DNA of 64,000 nucleotides, from assembly GCA_947475165.1 (NCBI GenBank), contig CANJLD010000004.1, positions 73,791 through 137,790 of the forward strand, in the 5' to 3' direction. The notes under the pieces are model-generated. The model was not told the DNA's origin. It did no database searches and saw only the letters and a program-made list of their open reading frames with translations. Numbering within the stretch: position 1 is the first letter of the stretch; the number at the start of each line of letters is the position of its first letter. This document shows positions 53,339 through 61,110 of the stretch, in pieces. This DNA comes from Bacteroidota bacterium. Its GTDB lineage: Bacteria; Bacteroidota; Bacteroidia; Chitinophagales; LD1. Both the position numbers and the translations under genes were made by a program.

Positions 53339-54445
53339 TTATTGTTTCCAGTCGGCAACAAAAATATTCGTTTCCCGTGTTCCTCCATTATTCCGGTTAC
53401 TGCACCAAGCAAGTTTCTTTCCATCGTAGCTAAACATGGCAAATGCATCAAACACTTTATCAAAGCTTATCTGTTCCAGATTTGTTCCATCTGTATTGAT
53501 GCTATAGATATTAAACGGAATAGACTTTGTTTTATGATTACTGCTGAACAAAACTTTTTTGCCATCGGGCGAAAAACAAGGCGCCCAGTTGGCAGCGCCC
53601 AAAGTAGTCAGTTGTCTGCGGTTACTTCCATCGGCATTGGCAATAAATAATTCCATCTTCATTGGCGAAACTAAGTGCTTCTTCAAATTGTCTTTGTACT
53701 CTACTCTTTCAGAATCAGCATCAAAGTGAGAAGCCCGCCAGATAATTTGTGAACCGTCCGGTGAGAAACACGCCCCGCCATCGTAGCCCAATTCGTTAGT
53801 GATTTGCTTTACGTTACTTCCATCTAAGTTCATGGTGTAAAGTTCAAGGTCACCGGAGCGGTCAGAAGTGAAAATTATTTTATCGCCTTTTGGTGAAACT
53901 GTTCCTTCTGCATCGTAGTATTTATTATTGGTCAATTGCTTTACAATGTTTCCTTTTAAGTCGGCAATAAAAATTTCGTACTCGCCATAAATCGACCATA
54001 AGTATTTACCGTGTACATGCGGTGGAGAAGGTGGACAAGAATCAGCACTTAAGTGAGTTGATGCGTAAAGTATTTGTGTATCACCGGGAAGAAAGAACGA
54101 ACAGGTGGTTCTTCCTTTACCGGTACTAATGAGTTTACGAGTTGTGTCGGGAACGTTCAATAAAAAAATCTGGTCGCACGGAATGCCTTGATTCTTATTA
54201 GTATGCTGAAAGGTGAGCATAGAATTATCAAAGCTCCAGTAAGCTTCGGCATTCTCTCCGCCAAAACTTAACTGCTGAACATTGCTTAAATGTTTTTCTT
54301 CTGTAAAATGAATAGCAGAAGAATCGGTTGTAGTGGTTGCTTCACTATTCGCGGGTTTCGAATTGCAACTTTGCAGAACTGACAATGCAATAAAGAGAAT
54401 TGTCACAATAGTGTAAGATTTCGTAAAACGTTTAGTCATCATCAT
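53339..54445 (-). CDS. TolB-like beta-propeller (PD40) lipoprotein
   Basis: 368 residues. The lipoprotein signal ends in ALSVLQSCNS. The rest is a TolB/PD40 beta-propeller with repeats such as YDAEGTVSPKGDKIIFTSDR, GGACFSPDGSQIIWRA and WAPCFSPDGKKVLFSS. Three consecutive ATG codons lie at the start (54445, 54442, 54439), so the exact start is uncertain. Likely an envelope protein; no TolB pathway genes surround it. It is divergent from a TPR lipoprotein gene, with only 21 bases between starts. Confidence 0.9.
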   Translation of the reverse strand: MMMTKRFTKSYTIVTILFIALSVLQSCNSKPANSEATTTTDSSAIHFTEEKHLSNVQQLSFGGENAEAYWSFDNSMLTFQHTNKNQGIPCDQIFLLNVPDTTRKLISTGKGRTTCSFFLPGDTQILYASTHLSADSCPPSPPHVHGKYLWSIYGEYEIFIADLKGNIVKQLTNNKYYDAEGTVSPKGDKIIFTSDRSGDLELYTMNLDGSNVKQITNELGYDGGACFSPDGSQIIWRASHFDADSERVEYKDNLKKHLVSPMKMELFIANADGSNRRQLTTLGAANWAPCFSPDGKKVLFSSNHKTKSIPFNIYSINTDGTNLEQISFDKVFDAFAMFSYDGKKLAWCSNRNNGGTRETNIFVADWKQ

Positions 54446-54466
54446 TCAAAATATTTTCTTTGTGCC

Positions 54467-55549
54467 ATGCGAAAATCATTATTCTTTTCAATTCTTATAA
54501 TTCCAATTGTCACAGTATTGTCATTTTTTTCATCATGCAAACAATGCAATCATTCTGTTGATGCCGTAAAAACCGATTCTGTAAGTATTCCAAAACTAGA
54601 TGCACTGAATGAAGAGATAAAGAAAGATTCAATCAATCCTTTTCTTTATTACCAACGCGCGCAACTTTACGAGGCCAACAACGATTTTAAAAGCGCAGCT
54701 ACCGATATGTTTTTCGCGCTTACGCTTGATTCGCTTCGCCCTGAATTTTATTTATATGCAGCAGAGCTTTTCAAGAAAACTGCTGAGCCTCAGCGTGGCC
54801 TGGCTTTGATGCAAAAGGCAATTGCTACCGATTCGATGAATACCATTTTTTATGTAAAGGCTGCGGAACTTGCTTATATAAATACAACGGTAAAAGGCAA
54901 TTATGGCATAGCACTTAATTACCTGAACGCTGCTATTGAAAAAGACCCGCAGAATGCCGACATCTATTTTTACAAGGGAACAATTTTTAAAGAAGTAGGA
55001 GATACAACAAAGGCACTTTCAGCTTTTCAAACAGCTACTGAACTGAATCCAAAATTTTATAACGCATACGTGCAGATAGGTTTGTTGCTAACGAGCAGAA
55101 AGGATAAGAACGCAGAAAAGTATTTCGATAATGCAATTAAGGTGAGCGAGAAACCCGAAGATGCTTTGTATGCAAAAGCAAATTTGCTGAAAGAAGAAGG
55201 TGTGCGTTTGTATGATGCCAACCAAGATACAAAGTCAAAAGATAAACTGAATAAAGCTGTGGTGCAATTCAAGAAAGTAATTGAAGTGAATTATAAGAAT
55301 GTAGAAGCCTATATGGGAACCGGTTTCTGTTATTATCAAATGGACTCTGTGCAGGAAGCCTATAAGTATTATGAAATGGCTACTAAGGTTGAACCTACTT
55401 ATGCCGGTGCTTATTTCAGCAAAGGTTTGTGTGCCGAAGATTTAGGAAAGAAGAAAGAAGCTTTGGCTCTCTACCAAACTTGTCTGAACATTGACCCTAC
55501 TTTTAAAAGGGCGGAAGAGCACCTGAAGAAGTTGCAATCTGTTCAATAG
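54467..55549 (+). CDS. TPR-repeat lipoprotein
   Basis: 360 residues. The lipoprotein signal ends in SFFSSCKQ. About eight tetratricopeptide repeats follow, for example PFLYYQRAQLYEANNDFKSA, ADIYFYKGTIFKEVGDTTKA and YAGAYFSKGLCAEDLGKKKE. These scaffold protein-protein interactions on the membrane. The partner is unknown; the divergent TolB-like lipoprotein may act with it. thrS follows after 45 bases and could be partly co-transcribed. Confidence 0.9.
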   Translation: MRKSLFFSILIIPIVTVLSFFSSCKQCNHSVDAVKTDSVSIPKLDALNEEIKKDSINPFLYYQRAQLYEANNDFKSAATDMFFALTLDSLRPEFYLYAAELFKKTAEPQRGLALMQKAIATDSMNTIFYVKAAELAYINTTVKGNYGIALNYLNAAIEKDPQNADIYFYKGTIFKEVGDTTKALSAFQTATELNPKFYNAYVQIGLLLTSRKDKNAEKYFDNAIKVSEKPEDALYAKANLLKEEGVRLYDANQDTKSKDKLNKAVVQFKKVIEVNYKNVEAYMGTGFCYYQMDSVQEAYKYYEMATKVEPTYAGAYFSKGLCAEDLGKKKEALALYQTCLNIDPTFKRAEEHLKKLQSVQ

Positions 55550-55566
55550 TCCAATTGCTACATTTT

Positions 55567-55574
55567 TATATTCG
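55567..55574 (+). promoter_or_regulatory. Candidate -7 element of thrS
   Basis: TATATTCG lies 20 bases before the thrS ATG, a TTCG variant of TAnnTTTG. No clear -33 element is seen. Confidence 0.4.
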
Positions 55575-55594
55575 CACCTCAGAAAAACAGAAAC

Positions 55595-57523
55595 ATGATA
55601 AAGATTACTCTCCCCGATGGAAGCGTTCGTGAATACAGTGAAGGAACTTCTGCATATGATGTAGCTGCAAGTATCAGCCAGGGTTTGGCTAAGGCGGTTG
55701 TTGCTGCGGAGGTGAATAACGAAGTATGGGATTTAACGCGTCCAATCAACAGCGATGCATCGCTGAAGTTGTTGAAGTTTGAAGATGAAGGCGGCAAGAA
55801 AACTTTCTGGCATTCATCTGCCCACTTAATGGCGGAAGCCGTGGAAACACTTTTCCCCGGTGTAAAGTTTTGGGTTGGCCCACCCTTAGATAACGGTTAC
55901 TACTATGATATAGACATGGGCGGACAAACCCTTATCGAAGCCGATTTAGAGCGCATCGAAAAGTTGATGTTGGAACTGGCTAAGCAGGACAATAAGTTTG
56001 AGCGCAGCGAAAAACCTAAAGCAGAAGCCGTAAAATATTTTACCGAGAAAGGCGATGAATACAAACTTGATTTACTTTCAGGTTTAGCTGATGGCGAGAT
56101 TACCTTCTACAAACAAGGAAACTTTACTGACTTGTGTCGCGGGCCGCATATTCCATCTACCGGTTACATTAAAGCCATCAAGTTGCTGAACATTGCCGGT
56201 GCTTACTGGAAGGGCGACTCCAACAACAAACAGTTGACGCGTATTTATGGCATCACTTTCCCTAAGCAGTCGCAACTGGATGCTCACTTAGCTATGTTGG
56301 AAGAAGCAAAGAAACGCGACCACCGGTTGATTGGAAAAGAGTTAGAAATATTTGCTTTTGATGATGAAGTTGGCCCGGGCTTACCATTATGGTTGCCGAA
56401 GGGTGCTGCTCTAATTGAGAAGTTAGAAGCATTGGCGAAGAAGAATGAAAACGAGCAGGGATATGTGCGCGTTAAGTCTCCGCACATTGCTAAAGAAGCT
56501 TTGTATCTGCGCAGCGGTCACTTGCCTTACTATGCCGATTCAATGTTCCCGCCAATGGAATTGGATGGAACGAAGTATTATTTGAAGGCAATGAATTGCC
56601 CGCATCACCACAAAATATTTAGTGCAACGCCAAAGAGCTACCGCGATATGCCTTTGCGTTTTGCAGAGTATGGCACTTGCTACCGCTACGAGCAAAGCGG
56701 TGAGTTGATGGGCTTAATGCGCGTGCGCAGTATGCAGATGAACGATGCGCACATCTATTGCACTAAAGACCAGTTTGAAGAAGAGTTCATGAAGGTGAAC
56801 GAGCTTTACGTAAAGTATTTCAAGATTTTTGGTATTGATAAATACCAGATGCGCTTTAGTAAACACGCGCCTGAAAAGCTGGGACAAAAGTACATTGACA
56901 ATGCCCCGCTTTGGAACGAAACTGAAGACATGGTGCGCAGAGTATTGGTTAGATCGGGCTTGCCGTTTATTGAAGTGGCAGATGAAGCGGCTTTCTACGG
57001 GCCGAAGATTGATATACAGATTTGGAGTGCTATTGGTAAGGAGTTTACCATTGCTACCAACCAGGTTGACTTTGCGCAGGCAGAGCGTTTCGATTTGAGC
57101 TTTGTAAACGAGAACAACGAAAAAGAACGCCCTATCATTATTCACCGCGCACCGTTGAGCACACACGAGCGGATGATTGGTTTCTTGCTGGAACATTATG
57201 CCGGTAAGTTCCCGGTGTGGTTGGCTCCTGAACAGGTGGCTGTTCTTCCTATCAGCGATAAGTATTTAGATTACGCTAAACAGGTTCGTGCCGAATTAAA
57301 GAAACACAACATCGAAGTTTCTATTGATGAACGCGCTGAAAAGATTGGCAAGAAGATACGCGATACAGAATTGCGCAGAGTGCCATACATGCTTGTAGTG
57401 GGAGAGAAGGAAGCAGCAGATAACGCTGTTGCTGTTCGTAAGCAAGGCCATGGCGACCAGGGAACAAAATCATTAGCTGATTTTGTTGCACAGATTAATG
57501 AGGAGATTGCGGAGTATAAGTAG
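55595..57523 (+). CDS. thrS: Threonyl-tRNA synthetase
   Basis: Charges tRNA-Thr. The 642 residues include the N-terminal TGS domain (about 1-60; ITLPDGSVREYSEGTSAYD), the editing domain with HSSAHLMAEAVETLF and GPHIPSTGYIKAIKL, the class II catalytic core (MNCPHHHKIF, RFAEYGTCYRYEQSGEL, FYGPKIDIQIW, IIHRAPLSTHERMIGFLLEHYAGKF split), and the C-terminal anticodon-binding domain (LPISDKYLDYAKQVRAELKK). The length is typical. It is separated from the upstream TPR gene by a 45-base gap with a candidate promoter. Confidence 0.98.
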   Translation: MIKITLPDGSVREYSEGTSAYDVAASISQGLAKAVVAAEVNNEVWDLTRPINSDASLKLLKFEDEGGKKTFWHSSAHLMAEAVETLFPGVKFWVGPPLDNGYYYDIDMGGQTLIEADLERIEKLMLELAKQDNKFERSEKPKAEAVKYFTEKGDEYKLDLLSGLADGEITFYKQGNFTDLCRGPHIPSTGYIKAIKLLNIAGAYWKGDSNNKQLTRIYGITFPKQSQLDAHLAMLEEAKKRDHRLIGKELEIFAFDDEVGPGLPLWLPKGAALIEKLEALAKKNENEQGYVRVKSPHIAKEALYLRSGHLPYYADSMFPPMELDGTKYYLKAMNCPHHHKIFSATPKSYRDMPLRFAEYGTCYRYEQSGELMGLMRVRSMQMNDAHIYCTKDQFEEEFMKVNELYVKYFKIFGIDKYQMRFSKHAPEKLGQKYIDNAPLWNETEDMVRRVLVRSGLPFIEVADEAAFYGPKIDIQIWSAIGKEFTIATNQVDFAQAERFDLSFVNENNEKERPIIIHRAPLSTHERMIGFLLEHYAGKFPVWLAPEQVAVLPISDKYLDYAKQVRAELKKHNIEVSIDERAEKIGKKIRDTELRRVPYMLVVGEKEAADNAVAVRKQGHGDQGTKSLADFVAQINEEIAEYK

Positions 57524-57577
57524 CGTTATCTGATTATATCTTCATTAGCATTGTAAGTAAAGGTTGAAATCATATCC

Positions 57578-58081
57578 ATGAAAGGGTTAATCCTATTGCT
57601 ACTGATTACATTCATTTCTGTAAAGCAGAACTCTATTCCTTCAAATAAAATAATCTGGAGTAAAGATTATCTATTGCAATGGACAGATTTTTCAGGTTCA
57701 CCAGAAAATATTACTGGAACAGATGCCTACACATTTAGCGAGATAAATTACACGTTGAGTGAAGATAAAGTAGCAGTAACGTGTGCTTTCCGAAAAGATA
57801 AATCATTGAGTTTAAAATCAAAGCAAAGCATAAAGCTTCTTCAGCATGAGCAGTATCATTTTAATCTTTCTGAGGTTTATGCCCGATTGTTTAGAAAAAG
57901 TATAAGTGAGTCAGGTAAAGATAACCTTGAACAAAAAATTAAAGCGAGTCTAATAGAATTGAACAAAGCGCAAAAAAAATATGATACAGAGACAAATCAT
58001 TCGCGTGATACCGTTCAGCAAGCAAAATGGATAAAGATTATTGATGGCCAGCTTGCTGAATTGAGTAAATATTCTTATTGA
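57578..58081 (+). CDS. Putative secreted zinc-dependent protease (DUF922-like)
   Basis: 167 residues. A hydrophobic N-terminus (MKGLILLLLITFISV) suggests a signal peptide. The central motif LLQHEQYHFNLSE (HEQxH) and the later YDTETNHSRDTVQQAKW resemble DUF922-type putative proteases, where HExxH-like and N-H segments would bind zinc. The family assignment is from motif memory only. It lies 54 bases after thrS on the same strand. Confidence 0.7.
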   Translation: MKGLILLLLITFISVKQNSIPSNKIIWSKDYLLQWTDFSGSPENITGTDAYTFSEINYTLSEDKVAVTCAFRKDKSLSLKSKQSIKLLQHEQYHFNLSEVYARLFRKSISESGKDNLEQKIKASLIELNKAQKKYDTETNHSRDTVQQAKWIKIIDGQLAELSKYSY

Positions 58082-58158
58082 ATAACCATCCCACTGGTGT
58101 AAGTATGCAAGCCTTAGCAAAGCTTCTTCTTCCATCAAATATTTTTTTGCATCCTCTC

Positions 58159-58199
58159 TTGCATTTTATACGTATAACTATTATTTTTGTGTCGTATAA
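58159..58199 (+). promoter_or_regulatory. Promoter and palindromic operator of the toxin-antitoxin pair
   Basis: TTGC (58159-58162) and TATTTTTG (58182-58189) are 19 bases apart, a good promoter. The spacer holds a perfect 12-bp palindrome TTATACGTATAA (58166-58177), and a further half-site CGTATAA lies at 58193-58199, 22 bases (two helical turns) beyond the matching half-site at 58171-58177. This is the layout expected for autorepression by the antitoxin. Confidence 0.7.
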
Positions 58200-58213
58200 A
58201 AAACAATCAGGTT

Positions 58214-58477
58214 ATGGATGCTAAAATCACTCTTAGTTTTGATGAACAGGTAATTGCCAAGGCAAAGAATTTTGCTGAGCAGCGCAATATTAGTTTGTCG
58301 CGCTTAACAGAGCATTTACTGCGCAAAATAACTTCGGGCTACTATGTAGATTTAGAAGACCTGCCTGTTTCCGATTGGGTAAATACCGTTAGCGAAGGCG
58401 AAGTAGAATACAAAACCGCCAAGCGCAGTAAAAAGAAAATGAAAGAAGAATTCTTTGAGAAGAAGAAAGCGAAATGA
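58214..58477 (+). CDS. Antitoxin, DUF6364/VapB-like
   Basis: 87 residues from the ATG at 58214. The N-terminal part (about 1-45; KITLSFDEQVIAKAKNFAEQ followed by ISLSRLTEHLL) is a ribbon-helix-helix-like DNA-binding fold as in DUF6364 antitoxins. The Lys/Glu-rich C-terminus (EVEYKTAKRSKKKMKEE) would bind and neutralise the toxin. The last four bases overlap the toxin start (ATGA). It probably represses its own promoter at the palindrome upstream. Confidence 0.85.
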   Translation: MDAKITLSFDEQVIAKAKNFAEQRNISLSRLTEHLLRKITSGYYVDLEDLPVSDWVNTVSEGEVEYKTAKRSKKKMKEEFFEKKKAK

Positions 58478-58899
58478 AAATTTTCTTAGACGCCAACATT
58501 ATTGTTTCTGTTCTGAATAAAGAATATCCTGTTTACAGTTACACCTCGCGCATATTGAGTCTGGCAGATGATAAACGGTTTGAAGTTTACACTTCGCCTA
58601 TTTGCTTAGCTATTGCCTTTTATTTTGCCGAGAAGAAAAGCGGCACTGCTGAAGCGAAGAAAAAAATTGAAATTCTTTCGCAAAAGTTGGGGATTACCGA
58701 TGTGGGCAGCGATGAAGTAGCCAAAGCCATTACAAACAAAAAAGTAAAAGACTTTGAAGACGGGCTTGAATATTATTCTGCCCTAAAGCAAAAGTGCAAG
58801 TACATTATTACCGAAGATATTTCTGACTATTACTTTTCTGAAATTGCCGTGTTGAACTCGCAAGCCTTTATAGAGCGATTGATTAAAGGGAGGTTGTAG
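58474..58899 (+). CDS. PIN-domain toxin (VapC-like ribonuclease)
   Basis: 141 residues. The PIN acidic residues are present: Asp in FLDANIIVSVLNKE, Asp/Glu in KDFEDGLEYYSAL and Asp in ITEDISDYYF. Such toxins cleave RNA and are held by the upstream antitoxin, whose stop codon overlaps this ATG. The pair sits in a gene-poor stretch between thrS/DUF922 and a minisatellite, which fits an accessory module. Confidence 0.87.
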   Translation: MKIFLDANIIVSVLNKEYPVYSYTSRILSLADDKRFEVYTSPICLAIAFYFAEKKSGTAEAKKKIEILSQKLGITDVGSDEVAKAITNKKVKDFEDGLEYYSALKQKCKYIITEDISDYYFSEIAVLNSQAFIERLIKGRL

Positions 58900-59001
58900 T
58901 TCTAATAATACACCCAAATGCCAGGAGAATGAAGCAAAGTCTTAGCAAACTTCTTTTGTCAGGTAGAAAGGTGTCGCTATTTTACACCATAAATGCTCTC
59001 C

Positions 59002-59232
59002 GTAGCTTCCTTATTGGATCCCAAAGCTTTCTTTTTCGATTGGGAAGCTTTCTTATTGAATTCTAAAGCTTCCTTTTCGGATTCCAAAGCTTTCGTATTG
59101 AATTCTAAAGCTTCCTTTTCGGATTCTAAAGCTTTCGTATTGAATTCTAAAGCTTTCGTATTGAATTCTAAAGCTTCCTTTTCGATTTCCAAAGCTTTCT
59201 TATTGAATTCTAAAACTTCCTTTTCGATTTAG
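59002..59232. repeat. 11 tandem 21-bp units encoding heptads
   Basis: Eleven units of exactly 21 bases with a common AAGCTT core, mostly alternating AAAGCTTTCGTATTGAATTC and AAAGCTTCCTTTTCGGATTC types. A twelfth, degenerate unit starts at 59233. No indels, so all frames stay open. The minus strand would read KALEFNT / KALESEK heptads, a coiled coil, but has no ATG start; the plus strand has an ATG at 58993. Neither is a convincing gene. The rest of the gap (58900-59001 and 59254-59315) has no feature. Confidence 0.9.
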
Positions 59233-59315
59233 CAAGCTTCCTTCTATTAACTAGGAGTTTGGATTTTTAATCCATTAATAAACCCAACAATGAGTTTTGC
59301 CGAAAAGGAAGGGGT

Positions 59316-60896
59316 TTAATAATAAACAACCCCATCCCATGCTTCGCGTTGCTTGGCATCGGGGTCTTTTACCAGTTTACTTTCTTTACTGAAAATCATG
59401 GTAGCGCGTTCTTCGGCTTCATACTTCTTCCAGTTTTCGGCACCGGTGCCGTTAGGGTTTCCGTAGCGCGCAAAATTTATCCAAGCCGTTTGCATTTCGC
59501 CCGATAAGCGATTGATGAGCCTTTTACTGGCAATAGCTTTTAGCAACTTACCTGTTTTGCCTTCGGTAGATTGAAACACAAAAGGAATTTCTAACCCGTG
59601 GAAAGATTTGCGACCGGAGATATTCAACAGAAAGCTTGACCACTCGAACCTATACATGTAAACCGGAGCGTAGGTGCTGCGGCATTCGGCTATGCGTATG
59701 GCCGGTATACGGAAAATAGCATCGGTCAATATATCCATTACACCGCTTTTCTTAGGATAGTTGCTGTAAGCCGTAACTACCTTTTTGTGATTTTCTTTAG
59801 AGGTAGCTTCGCTGAAATACTTATCCAGCCCTTCTGAGTTATCAGGCATCATTTTCAGCTTCTTGCTGGCAAACATGGTGGCTTCATCGTGGTTGGTGCC
59901 AATCATTACCGGCACACTATTGGCCAAATCAGGTTTCATGCACATAAAAATATCGTTGGTAAGCAACTGTCCGTCAATAGTAGGCGAAAACACTTTTTGG
60001 TTGGTAGAATCTATCATGTATCGCAGCAACAGTTCTTCTACTGCAATAAGCGTATCAATCGGAATGTTTTTTAACTGCGCAATGCTATCGGGGTTTACGT
60101 GCAACAGCGAGCAATACTTGTTGGTAATGCCATGTGAAATTTCGGCAGACCATAAAATAGATGGCGGGCCGCTTTCGGCAATGGCACCTTTAAATAAACC
60201 TGTAGCAACTTTGGCAGAAAGCAGAGTTTCTACGCTTGTACCACCGGCTGACTCACCAAAGATAGTTACGTTATCCGGGTCGCCACCGAAGGCGGCAATG
60301 TTTTCTTTTACCCATTGCAGGGCGGCTATCTGGTCGCGGATGCCGAGGTTGTTTTCGAAACCGTTGTTGGCGGTACCTGTGTTCTTGAAATAAAGAAAGC
60401 CCAAAGGGCCCAAGCGGTAATTGATAGTTACTACCACCACATCGCCATTTTTTGAAAGATTAGTGCCGTTATATAAATCTGCCGAGCCGGTGCCTACAAT
60501 AAACCCGCCACCGTGAATCCAAAACATAACCGGTCGCTTTTTGCCATCGGCTGCCGGTGACCAGATGTTGAGGTTCAGGCAATCTTCGCCTTGTTGCCCA
60601 TCGCCATTTAAACCGCTTTTTACCTGTGGGGTTACATAGCCAAACTTAGTGGCATCTTTTACACCTTCCCACGCTAAGGGTGTTTTGGGTGCGCAAAAAC
60701 GTTCTGCCTGCGCGTATTGAATACCGCGCCAAACGCTTACGCCTCTTTCTATACCGCCACGAACTTTTCCCTGTTTGGTGGCTACAATGTTTTCGTTGAT
60801 GTTATCGTTGGTGGCGAAGGTTGTTTGCGTGTAAAAAGAGGAGAGAATCAGCAATGCAATAGCCCATGTGTAAACCCGTGTTGTCATATTTATCAT
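59316..60896 (-). CDS. Secreted carboxylesterase (type B)
   Basis: About 526 residues from the ATG at 60896 (MINMTTRVYTWAIALLILSS); ATG at 60887 is an equally good start, and the frame is open to 60989 with no signal. The signal peptide ends near TTFA. Alpha/beta-hydrolase motifs: oxyanion hole WIHGGGFIVG, nucleophile Ser in IFGESAGGTS, acidic residue in GTNHDEATMF and His in KSFHGLEIPFVF, so the triad is complete. It hydrolyses esters; the substrate is unknown. A GEDCLNLNIW motif typical of type B esterases is present. Confidence 0.92.
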   Translation of the reverse strand: MINMTTRVYTWAIALLILSSFYTQTTFATNDNINENIVATKQGKVRGGIERGVSVWRGIQYAQAERFCAPKTPLAWEGVKDATKFGYVTPQVKSGLNGDGQQGEDCLNLNIWSPAADGKKRPVMFWIHGGGFIVGTGSADLYNGTNLSKNGDVVVVTINYRLGPLGFLYFKNTGTANNGFENNLGIRDQIAALQWVKENIAAFGGDPDNVTIFGESAGGTSVETLLSAKVATGLFKGAIAESGPPSILWSAEISHGITNKYCSLLHVNPDSIAQLKNIPIDTLIAVEELLLRYMIDSTNQKVFSPTIDGQLLTNDIFMCMKPDLANSVPVMIGTNHDEATMFASKKLKMMPDNSEGLDKYFSEATSKENHKKVVTAYSNYPKKSGVMDILTDAIFRIPAIRIAECRSTYAPVYMYRFEWSSFLLNISGRKSFHGLEIPFVFQSTEGKTGKLLKAIASKRLINRLSGEMQTAWINFARYGNPNGTGAENWKKYEAEERATMIFSKESKLVKDPDAKQREAWDGVVYY

Positions 60897-61110
60897 TTTG
60901 AAGGAGTGCGAAGATATTTCTTTTGAAAGATGATTTGACGTTTGCGGGAGAAAAAAATTGTCGAAGTAGGAGAAAACCTTACTACGCACTTTGACGGTTC
61001 ACATATCTTTTTGTTACAGAATTCCCACAAAACATAATTTTCCTAAACGGTTTGCGTTTATTCGTTCAATTAAGGTTGAACAATTACATTAGCAAAACAC
61101 AATTTGAACA

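Noticed and set aside
59002-59232. CRISPR array or phage tail-fibre gene
   Set aside because: The 21-bp units are contiguous with no spacers; the frames lack a proper start on the minus strand and neighbours are not phage genes.
58993-59232. Plus-strand gene of 79 codons in the minisatellite
   Set aside because: It is only the by-product of indel-free 21-bp repeats; its Ser/Lys/Ala/Phe sequence has no relatives known to me and no promoter was seen.
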